This document shows, piece by piece, positions 15,668 to 24,621 of a DNA stretch of 64,000 nucleotides. Source of the stretch: Calendula officinalis (Eukaryota > Streptophyta > Magnoliopsida > Asterales > Asteraceae); assembly GCA_963853835.1 (NCBI GenBank), contig OY970832.1:36984063-37048062 (forward strand), written 5' to 3'. The stretch's first letter is position 1. The number at the start of each line of letters is the position of its first letter. Under the pieces are notes generated by a model. It ran no database searches. It was not told where the DNA came from and was given only the letters and a program-made list of their open reading frames with translations. Position numbers and translations under genes: made by a program.

Positions 15668-16223
15668 CATGCGCAATAGCCTATAGATATGCATTTCACA
15701 AGTAATAGATGTGCATAACCCATAACCATGGTCCTTGAACCATTACAACCACTAGATGTCCATAACTGATACTGATGGCCCTTGAACCATTATAACTACT
15801 GGCAATGACCAGTAGCCTATAGATATCCATTTTAAAAGTAATAGGTGTCCGTAACCCATAACCACGGCCCTTGGACAATTATAACCACTAGATGCACATA
15901 ACTGATACGGATGGCCCTTGAACCATTATAACTTCTAGCCATGACCAATAGCCTTCAGATATCCATTTTACAAGTAATAGGTGTCCATAGCCCATAACCA
16001 TGGTCCTTGAAGCATTATAACCACTAGATGTCTATAACTCATATCGATGGCCCTTGAACCATTATAACTACTAGCCATGAGCAATAGCCTATAGATATGC
16101 ATTTTACAAGTAATAGGTGTGCGTAACCCATAACCATGGTCCTTGAACCATTATAACCAAAAGATGTCCATAACTCATATCGATGGCCCTTGAACCATTA
16201 TAACTACTAGCCATGACCAATAG

Positions 16224-16225
<2 letters not shown>

Positions 16226-16310
<85 letters not shown>
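16226..16310. repeat. (TA)n microsatellite, 85 bp, inside a satellite monomer
   Basis: A pure alternating TA tract replaces the CTATAGATATCC stretch of one monomer; the flanks are normal monomer sequence (TAGCC before, CCATTTTACAAG after). The monomer immediately downstream carries the markers GGTTTCCATAACCCATTACC and CACAACACTGG. These identify the same HOR position as the TA tracts at 23349, 24591, 27262, 52968 and 55906. Confidence 0.97.
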
Positions 16311-16312
<2 letters not shown>

Positions 16313-18331
16313 ATTTTACAAGTAATAGGTTTCCATAACCCATTACCATGGTCCTTGAACCATTATAACCACTAGATGTCCACAACACTGGTACTGATGG
16401 CCCTTGAACCATTTTAACTACTAACCATGACCAATAGCCTATAGATATCCATATTAAAAGTAATAGGTGTCCATAACCCATAACCATGGCCCTTGAACAA
16501 TTATAACCAATAGATGCCCATAACTGATACCGATGGCCCTTGAACAATTATTACTACTAGCCATGACCAATGGCCTATAGATATCCATTTTACAAGTAAT
16601 AGGTGTCCATAACCCATAACCATGGTCCTTGAACCATTATAACAACTAGATGTCCATAACTGATACTGATGGCCCTTGAACCATTATAACTACTAGCCAT
16701 GACAAATAGCCTATAGATATCCATTTTACAAGTAATAGGTGTCCATAACCCATAACCATGGTCCTTGAACCATTATAACCACTAGATGTCCATAACTGAT
16801 ACTGATGGCCCTTGATCCATTATAACTACTTGCCATGTACAATAGCCAATATATATCCATTTTACAAGTAATAGGTATCCATAACCAATAACCATTGTCC
16901 TTGAACCATTATAACCACTAGATGTCCATAACTCATATCGATGGCCCTTGAACCATTATAACCACTTGATGTCCATAACTGATACTGATGGCCCTTGAAC
17001 CATTATAACTAGTAGCCATGACCAATAGCCTATAGATATCTATTTTACAAGTAATAGGTATCCATAACCCATAACCAAGGCCATTGAACCATTATAACCA
17101 GTACATGTCCATAACTCATATCGATGGCCCTTGAACCATTATAACTACTAGCCATGACCAATAGCATATAGATATCCATTTTACAAGTAATAGGTGTCCA
17201 TAACCCATAACCATGGTCCTTGAACCATTATAACCACTAGATGTCCATAACTGATTCTGAGGCCCTTGAACCATTGTACCTACTAGCCATGCGCAATAGC
17301 CTATAGAAGTGCATTTTACAAGTAATAGGTGTGCATAACCCATAACCATGGTCCTTGAACCATTATAACCACTAGATGTCCATAACTGATACTGATGGCC
17401 CTTGAACCATTATAACTAGTAGCCATGACCGATAGCCTATAGATATCCATTTTACAAGTAATAGGTGTGCATAACCCATAACCATGGCCCTTGAACCATT
17501 ATAACAACTAGATGTCCATAACTGATATTGATGGCCCTTGAATCATTATAACTACTAGCCATGACCAATAGCCTACAGATATTCATTTTAGAAGTAATAG
17601 GTGTCGATAACCCATAACCATGGTTCATGAACCATTATAACCACTAGATGTCCATAACTGATACTGATGGCCCTTGAACCATTATAACTAGTAGCCATGA
17701 CCGATAGCCTATAGATATCCATTTTAAAAGTAATAGGTGTCCATAACCCATAACCAAGGCCATTGAACCAATATAACCACTACATGTCCATAACTCATAT
17801 TAATGGCCCTTGGACCATTACAACTACTAGCCATGACCAATAGCCTATAGATATCCATTTACAAGTAATAGGTGTCCATAACCCATAACCATGGTTCTTA
17901 AACCATTATAACCACTTGATGTCCATTACTGATACTGATGCCCTTGAACCATTATAACTACTAGCCATGACAAATAGCCTATAGATATCCATTTTACAAG
18001 TAATAGGTGTCCATAACCCATAACCATGGTTCATGAACCATTATAACCACTAGATATCCATAACTGATACTGATGGCCCTTGAACCATTATAACTACATG
18101 CCATGTACAATAGCCAATAGTTATCCATTTTACAAGTAATATGTGTCCATAACCCATAACTATTGTCCTTGAACCATTATAACCACTAGATGTCCATAAC
18201 TCATATCGATGGCCCTTGAACCATTATAACCACTTGATGTCCATAACTGATACAGATGGCCCTTGAACCATTATAACTACTAGCCATGACCAATAGCCTA
18301 CAGATATCCATTTTACAAGTAATAGGTGTCC

Positions 18332-18346
18332 ATAACCCATAATCAT
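18332..18346 (+). repeat. LINE-1 target-site duplication, left copy
   Basis: ATAACCCATAATCAT, satellite sequence directly before the LINE. It is repeated without mismatch after the poly(A) at 21411-21425. A direct repeat of this size with a 3' A tail is the standard product of target-primed reverse transcription. Confidence 0.95.
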
Positions 18347-19744
18347 TTGGGAGTCCCTTTAATATCCACTAGGCTCCATGTTAAAGATTGTAGCAGCCTT
18401 GTTGATAAAGTGAAGAGAAGGCTTTTGGATTGGAAGAATAAATCTTTATCGTTTGCTGGAAGATTACAATTGATCAAGTCTGTTTTGAGCTCTATGCAAG
18501 TTTATTGGGCTTCTTTTTTTATTCTTCCTAAAGCTATTTCTAATGATATTGAAAGACTTTTAAGGGGTTTTCTTTGGTGTTATGGTGATTTAAAGAGGGG
18601 AAGGGCTAAGGTTAAATGGGAAGACTTGTGTTTGCCCAAAAGTCATGGTGGTTTAGGGATTAAACTTTTGCATTCTTGGAATGTTTCCCTTATGACTAAG
18701 CATGTCTGGAATGTTGTTAGTAACAAGGACTCTTTATGGGTCAGCTGGCTGAATAGGACCAGGTTAAAAGACAGAAATTTTTGGTCCCTGCCTTCTCCTT
18801 CCAATGTTTGTTGGAGCTGGAGAGGTATTCTTAAGTGCAGGAATGGTATTAGGGACAGAATTGTCTACAGAATTGGTGATGGTCAAAAAACCTCTGCGTG
18901 GTTTGACAACTGGCATCAAGTTGGCCCTTTATGTAATTTTATTACATATAGGAATATTTATGAGGCAGGGTTGGGTATTGACTATAAGGTGTCTGATATT
19001 GTTGCTAATGGGGAGTGGAAGATTCCAATTGATTGGGTTAGTAAATTTCCCATGATTTTTAATTTAGTCCCTCCTTTAATCTGTAATAATATTAATGATA
19101 GAGTTTTATGGAAAGACTGTAAAGGGAAATGTGTTCCTTTCTCAGTTTCTGATGCTAGTAGAGTTGATTGTGTGGATAAGGAACCTGTTTTCTGGTCAAA
19201 ATGGGTCTGGTTTAGTCAAAATATACCTAGACATGCTTTCATTTTATGGCTAGTTTTTTTGGAAAAACTCAAGACTCAGGATAAAATGTGGGGTGTTGGT
19301 GATGGAATTGATGTTAGATGTGCTTTTTGTAAGCTGGAGTTGGACACCCATGACCATTTATTCTTTGAATGCAATTTCTCCTCTACTGTTTGGGATATAA
19401 TGAAGCATATGTGCAGATTAGATTTTGTCCCAAATAAATGGTCTTACTTGGTGATGAATTTGGAAAGAATACCAGTTAGTAAGTCAATCTGGAGTGTCAT
19501 TCAAAGACTGGTTTTAGCTTCTACAGTTTATTATATTTGGCAGGAAAGAAATATGAGACTTTTTCATGCTAAGCATAGATCTGTGGATGATGTTTGTAAG
19601 TTGATCATTAATTCTGTTAGACTTAGATTGATTGGGCTCAATATAAGGAAGTCAAGGCAAACTTGTATGGCTGCTGATTTATGGAGTTTTGGATTGGTTG
19701 AGGATGGTGGTTTTACTAGCTTTACTGACCATGATCATGAATAA
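18347..19744 (+). pseudogene. LINE-1 ORF2 C-terminal fragment (RT thumb plus zf-RVT)
   Basis: About 465 codons are open to the TAA at 19742-19744. The frame could start at a GTG at 18326, but that lies in satellite DNA, so it is an accident of the junction and the gene is a 5'-truncated fragment. Order of motifs: LGVPL and the conserved LSFAGRLQLIKSVL stretch with YW and FLW motifs (RT thumb and connection), then a Trp-rich region with WFDNW, then a zf-RVT zinc-binding domain. The zf-RVT domain has IPRHAF and a CAFC pair followed by HDHLFFEC, with the first two Cys codons at 19319 and 19328. In intact elements ORF2 supplies endonuclease and reverse transcriptase; this fragment has neither active site and cannot mobilise itself. 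No frameshift or stop interrupts the remaining part. Confidence 0.93.
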
Positions 19745-21314
19745 TAATATTTTGAAGATGTTTATTGGAAAATTGCATAGGGATGTAATTCAGTTATTAT
19801 GGGGTTTTCTTTGGATTTTATCCAGTTTTTTTGAGATTTTTTCTGGAGATTCATATTACTTTTCTGGAATTTTCCATATTTTTTTTGGATTTTTTTGGTA
19901 CTCTGATAATGGGTCTAGTATATTTCAAAGTGGCAGCAGGAAATTTCTTGATTGTCAAGTGATTTATGCTGTTTTAGAGCTGCAGAGGGGCATTATGGGT
20001 ATTAACAGCCATATATTGAAGATGAAATTCTTTGTGCAGGCTTGGAACATATTTTTATATTTTTCAAGAGTTTTGGTGTTTTTTTTGGATTTTTTTAGAA
20101 GATCTGGCCCGTTGGGCCTTTATACCAACAACTACTATGGGCTGCATTGTATAAAGGGAAGTCGTAATTACTTGATTTTGTGCAATCCAAATGTGAGCTG
20201 CAGTTCTTTTGTTGTGTATTTTGCAGGTCAATTTTTTAGCATTTGGATTTTGGAGATTATTTGCTCTAGTCATGGATGCTTCAAGGCTGCTGTTTTGGAG
20301 CTCTTTGGGCAGTTGTGCAGGCATTTTAAATGCAGGATTTTGAAGTGGAATTGGAGGATTATAACCCTAATTAAAGGGGTTGGTCATAGTCAGGACAATT
20401 TCGGTCAAAGATGTGATGTGGCTAGCCCCCAAAGGGTTATTAATCCTCCATACTTGTTGTTGCAGGTTGATAAAGTGCTTGAAACTTGCAAATGGTGGCT
20501 TAAGCAATACATGAGGAAGTGCAAAACTGCAGGGTTGACTTTTCTGAAGTCAACGGCCATGCTTATTTTCTGGTACAAGTTCAACATTATGTCTTTTGAT
20601 TTGATCTGTTTTGATAAAAAGGTTGCAAGTATTGCTAAGGATTGTAGTGGTATAATACATTGTTATACTATTATGGATGCAATTTTGACTTTCACTGAGT
20701 CAAAGTTGGGTCTTAATCCGTGGGTCAAACTGTATAAAATCTGGAATTTGTGGATTTTGGCTTTCTGTTGGTCAAAGGCTTGTGAGGGTTTATGGTATTT
20801 ATGGTCTAAGGTGATGAGTTTCGGCTGTGATGATAATTTGAAGAGGATTTTGACTTTTCTCGGGTCAAAATTGATGAAGTGTTCTTTGGTTCACTTCAAA
20901 GGAGATACTATGAGAATGTTGACTTACACTGAGTCAACATTCTGCATTTTCATCATTTCAAACTGTTTTGGTGGGAATGTCCATAGTTTTGAGGCTATGT
21001 TGACTATTTTGACTTTTTGGTGGTCAATATTATTCTCGAATTACAATGGCATTTTGAAGACTAAGATCAAAGTGAACAAGTTGAAGACAAAAGTTCATTT
21101 TAAGTGCAATTTGGATACTAATGCTGAGATATGGAGGCTTAAGAATGTCTTAGGTGTTTTGGTTTTTGATGTTAAAAGATTTCTTTATAATCTTAATTTT
21201 TTTGGTATACCTAGATTAGGTTTAGACATTGGTTATAGAGTTATGCGTCTTTTGTTGGTCTTATTCCCAAAGCATGTTTTGGGTGGCCAAGTAGTTATTT
21301 TCAAGATGTGGTAG
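19689..21314 (+). CDS. Unrecognised 541-codon open frame in the LINE-1 3' region
   Basis: An ATG at 19689 opens a frame that overlaps the end of ORF2 by 56 nt in another frame and runs to the TAG at 21312. I recognise no domain. The product would be rich in Phe, Trp, Leu and Ile, reflecting T- and G-rich DNA, and has no clear signal peptide. Six in-frame copies of a short pattern, roughly I/M-L-T/A-F/Y-x-x-S, begin at Leu residues 283, 333, 357, 388, 411 and 441; each is encoded by a TTGAC...GTCAA inverted repeat or a degraded one. A frame this long is very unlikely by chance in DNA this rich in T and A. Even so, the composition does not look like a normal protein. It may be a third LINE ORF, captured host sequence, or a non-coding 3' region kept open for another reason. 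Confidence 0.35.
   Translation: MDWLRMVVLLALLTMIMNNNILKMFIGKLHRDVIQLLWGFLWILSSFFEIFSGDSYYFSGIFHIFFGFFWYSDNGSSIFQSGSRKFLDCQVIYAVLELQRGIMGINSHILKMKFFVQAWNIFLYFSRVLVFFLDFFRRSGPLGLYTNNYYGLHCIKGSRNYLILCNPNVSCSSFVVYFAGQFFSIWILEIICSSHGCFKAAVLELFGQLCRHFKCRILKWNWRIITLIKGVGHSQDNFGQRCDVASPQRVINPPYLLLQVDKVLETCKWWLKQYMRKCKTAGLTFLKSTAMLIFWYKFNIMSFDLICFDKKVASIAKDCSGIIHCYTIMDAILTFTESKLGLNPWVKLYKIWNLWILAFCWSKACEGLWYLWSKVMSFGCDDNLKRILTFLGSKLMKCSLVHFKGDTMRMLTYTESTFCIFIISNCFGGNVHSFEAMLTILTFWWSILFSNYNGILKTKIKVNKLKTKVHFKCNLDTNAEIWRLKNVLGVLVFDVKRFLYNLNFFGIPRLGLDIGYRVMRLLLVLFPKHVLGGQVVIFKMW
20534..21027 (+). repeat. Cluster of TTGAC...GTCAA inverted repeats
   Basis: Five inverted repeats with paired arms: 20534-20554 (8-bp arms GTTGACTT/AAGTCAAC), 20684-20704 (7-bp arms), 20847-20871 (8-bp arms ATTTTGAC/GTCAAAAT), 20913-20943 (12-bp arms AGAATGTTGACT/AGTCAACATTCT) and 21009-21027 (5-bp arms). 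A degraded sixth lies at 20757-20776. Start-to-start spacing is about 70-150 bp. Each arm holds TTGAC(T), the core bound by plant WRKY factors (W-box), in facing pairs. Whether this has any regulatory role is not shown. Confidence 0.75.
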
Positions 21315-21365
21315 TTTTTACCCATCTGTGTTTGTAAATAACTTTCTTTTGTTGATATATTTTTT

Positions 21366-21410
21366 GCCGGGCATAGCCCTTTATCAAAAAAAAAAAAAAA
21401 AAAAAAAAAA
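21366..21410 (+). other. LINE-1 3' terminal hairpin and poly(A) tail
   Basis: GGGC (21369-21372), loop ATA and GCCC (21376-21379) form a perfect 4-bp stem. TTTATC follows, then 25 A residues (21386-21410). LINE-2 ends in the same layout (hairpin, TTTACCC, A tail). In plant L1 elements such terminal stems are thought to be the structure the reverse transcriptase recognises. Confidence 0.8.
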
Positions 21411-21425
21411 ATAACCCATAATCAT
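21411..21425 (+). repeat. LINE-1 target-site duplication, right copy
   Basis: ATAACCCATAATCAT, identical to 18332-18346. Satellite sequence resumes in the same register, except that one 47-bp subunit is missing immediately downstream compared with the empty paralogous site at 23991. Confidence 0.95.
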
Positions 21426-23348
21426 GGCCCTTGAACCATTATAACTACTAGCCATGTGCAATAGCCTATAGATATGCATTTTACAAGTAATAGATGTGCA
21501 TAACCCATAACCATGGTCCTTGAACCATTACAACCACTAGATGTCCATAACTGATACTGATGGCCCTTGAACCGTTATAACTACTAGCAATGACCAGTAG
21601 CCTATAGATATCCATTTTAAAACTAATAGGTGTCCGTAACCCATAACCACGGCCCTTGGACAATTATAACCACTAGATGCCCATAACTGATACCGATGGC
21701 CCTTGAACCATTATAACTTCTAGCCATGACCAATAACCTTCAGATATCCATTTTACAAGTAATAGGTGTCCATAACCCATAACCATGGTCCTTGAAGCAT
21801 TATAACCACTAGATGTCTATAAATCATATCGATGGCCCTTGAACCATTATAACTACTAGCCATGAGCAATAGCCTATAGATATGCATTTTACAAGTAATA
21901 GGTGTGCGTAACCCATAACTATGGTCCTTGAACCATTATAACCACTAGATGTCCATAACTCATATCGATGGCCCTTGAACCATTATAACTACTAGCCATG
22001 ACCAATAGCCTATAGATATCTATTTTACAAGTAATAGGTAGGCCATTGAACCATTATAACCAGTACATGTCCATAACTCATATCGATGGCCCTTGAACCA
22101 TTATAACTACTAGCCATGACCAATAGCATATAGATATCCATTTTACAAGTAATAGGTGTCCATAACCCATAACCATGGTCCTTGAACCATTATAACCACT
22201 AGATGTCCATAACTGATACTGAGGCCCTTGAACCATTGTAACTACTAGCCATGCGCAATAGCCTATAGATGTGCATTTTGAAAGTAATAGGTGTGCATAA
22301 CCCATAACCATGGTCCTTAAACCATTATAACCACTAGATGTCCATAACTGATACTGATGGCCCTTGAACCATTATAACTAGTAGCCATGACCGATAGCCT
22401 ATAGATATCCATTTTACAAGTAATAGGTGTGCATAACCCATAATCAAGGCCATTGAACCATTATAACCACTACATGTCCATAACTCATATCGATGGCCCT
22501 TGGACCATTATAACTACTACCCATGACCAATAGCCTATAGATATCCATTTACAAGTAATAGGTGTCCATAACCCATAACCATGGCCCTTGAACCATTATA
22601 ACAACTAGATGTCCATAACTGATATTGATGGCCCTTAAATCATTATAACTACTAGCCATGACCAATAGCCTACAGATATCCATTTTACAAGTAATAGGTG
22701 TCGATAACCCATAACCATGGTTCATGAACCATTATAACCACTAGATGTCCATAACTGATACTGATGGCCCTTGAACCATTATAACTAGTAGACATGATCG
22801 ATAGTCTATAGATATCCATTTTAAAAGTAATAGGTGTCCATAACCCATAACCAAGGCCATTGAAACAATATAACCACTACATGTCCATAACTCATATTAA
22901 TGGCCCTTGGACCATTACAACTACTAGCCATGACCAATAGCCTATAGATATCCATTTACAAGTAATAGGTGTCCATAACCCATAACCATGGTTCTTAAAC
23001 CATTATAACCACTTGATGTCCATAACTGATACTGATGCCCTTGAACCATTATAACTACTAGCCATGACAAATAGCCTATAGATATCCATTTTACAAGTAA
23101 TAGGTGTCCATAACCCATAACCATGGTCCTTGAACCATTATAACCACTAGATGTCCATAACTGATACTGATGGCCCTTGAACCATTATAACTACTTGCCA
23201 TGTACAATAGCCAATAGATATCCATTTTACAAGTAATAGGTGTCCATAACCCATAACTATTGTCCTTGAACCATTATAACCACTAGATGTCCATAACTCA
23301 TATCGATGGCCCTTGAACCAATCTAACTACTAGCCATGACCAATAGCC

Positions 23349-23373
23349 TATATATATATATATATATATATAT
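23349..23373. repeat. (TA)n tract, 25 bp, in satellite
   Basis: Occupies the same place in the same marked monomer as the 85-bp tract at 16226. Downstream sequence is GGTTTCCATAACCCATTACC followed by CACAACACTGG. Confidence 0.95.
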
Positions 23374-23584
23374 CCATTTTACAAGTAATAGGTTTCCATA
23401 ACCCATTACCATGGTCCTTGAACCATTATAACCACTAGATGTCCACAACACTGGTACTGATGGCCCTTGAACCATTTTAACTACTAACCATGACCAATAG
23501 CCTATAGATATCCATATTAAAAGTAATAGGTGTCCATAACCCATAACCATGGCCCTTGAACAATTATAACCAATAGATGCCCAT

Positions 23585-23599
23585 AACTGATACCGATGG
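23585..23599 (+). other. Unoccupied paralogue of the LINE-2 target site
   Basis: AACTGATACCGATGG here is continuous with GCCCTTGAACAATTATAAC and, further on, GACAAATAG. That is the sequence on either side of LINE-2 joined without an insert. Similar empty copies are at 16522-16536 and 24831-24845, followed there by GACCAATGG and GACCAATAG. Confidence 0.85.
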
Positions 23600-23990
23600 C
23601 CCTTGAACAATTATAACTACTAGCCATGACAAATAGCCTATAGATATCCATTTTACAAGTAATAGGTGTCCATAACCCATAACCATGGTCCTTGAACCAT
23701 TAGAACCACTAGATGTCCATAACTGATACTGATGGCCCTTGAACCATTATAACTACTTGCCATGTACAATAGCCAATAGATATCCGTTTTACAAGTAATA
23801 GGTGTCCATAACCCATACCTATTGTCCTTGAACCATTATAACCACTAGATGTCCATAACTCATATCGATGGCCCTTGAACCATTATAACCACTTGATGTC
23901 CATAACTGATACTGATGGCCCTTGAACCATTATAACTACTAGCCATGACCAATAGCCTACAGATATCCATTTTACAAGTAATAGGTGTCC

Positions 23991-24005
23991 ATAACCCATA
24001 ATCAT
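23991..24005 (+). other. Unoccupied paralogue of the LINE-1 target site
   Basis: ATAACCCATAATCAT appears once, uninterrupted. The preceding ~160 bp (CTCATATCGATGG, the 183-bp-type monomer, then CCTACAGATATCC) matches the LINE-1 left flank almost base for base. After the site comes a monomer that leads into CATGTGCAATAGCC, the LINE-1 right flank with one more 47-bp subunit. Confidence 0.85.
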
Positions 24006-24588
24006 GGTCCTTGAACCATTATAACCACTAGATGTCCATAACTGATACTGATGGTCCTTGAACCATTATAACTACTAGCCATGTGCAATAGCCTATAGAT
24101 ATGCATTTTACAAGTAATAGATGTGCATAACCCATAACCATGGTCCTTGAACCATTACAACCACTAGATGTCCATAACTGATACTGATGGCCCTTGAACC
24201 ATTATAACTACTACCAATGGCCAGTAGCCTATAGATATCCATTTTAAAAGTAATAGGTGTCCGTAACCCATAACCACGGCCGTTTGACAATTATAACCAC
24301 TAGATGCCCATAACTGATACCGATGGCCCTTGAACCATTATAACTTCTAGCCATGACCAATAACCTTCATATATCCATTTTACAAGTAATAGGTGTCCAT
24401 AACCCATAACCATGGTCCTTGAACCATTATAACTACTAGCCATGAGCAATAGCCTATAGATATGCATTTTACAAGTAATAGGTGTGCGTAACCCATAACC
24501 ATGGTCCTTGAACCATTATAACCACTAGATGTCCATAACTCATATCGATGGCCCTTGAACCATTATAACTACTAGCCATGACCAATAG

Positions 24589-24590
<2 letters not shown>

Positions 24591-24619
<29 letters not shown>
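24591..24619. repeat. (TA)n tract, 29 bp, in satellite
   Basis: Same HOR position as 16226-16310, with TAGCC before and CCATTTTACAAG after. The following monomer carries the GGTTTCC and CACAACATTGG variants. Confidence 0.95.

Positions 24620-24621
<2 letters not shown>

Larger units (their letters stand above)
15668..18346. repeat. Satellite domain C, left part (interrupted by LINE-1)
   Basis: The 136-bp monomers carry domain C markers: GATATGCATTT with ATAGATGTGCATAACCC near 15690, CACAACACTGGTACTGATGG near 16381, and GATGCCCATAACTGATACCG near 16514. Some monomers carry an additional 47-bp subunit (183 bp in total), for example around 16957 and 18226. A long TA tract interrupts one monomer at 16226-16310. 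The block ends at the LINE-1 5' junction. Confidence 0.93.
18347..21410 (+). mobile_element. LINE-1: 5'-truncated plant L1-type non-LTR retrotransposon
   Basis: Inserted in satellite domain C, with 15-bp direct repeats without mismatch on both sides and a 25-nt A tail. The element begins within ORF2, at the LGVPL motif after the reverse-transcriptase palm; the endonuclease, the RT catalytic core and ORF1 are all absent. It carries the ORF2 C-terminus (to 19744), an unusually long 3' part of about 1.64 kb with a 541-codon open frame, and a terminal GGGC-ATA-GCCC hairpin before the tail. The clean TSD, long tail and undamaged frame suggest a recent insertion. It is a different family from LINE-2: the proteins are alignable but clearly diverged, and the 3' regions are unlike apart from the terminal hairpin. 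Confidence 0.95.

Noticed and set aside
18326..18346. GTG at 18326 as a true start for the LINE-1 ORF2 fragment
   Set aside because: It lies in satellite DNA, including the TSD, before the insertion junction, so it cannot belong to the element.
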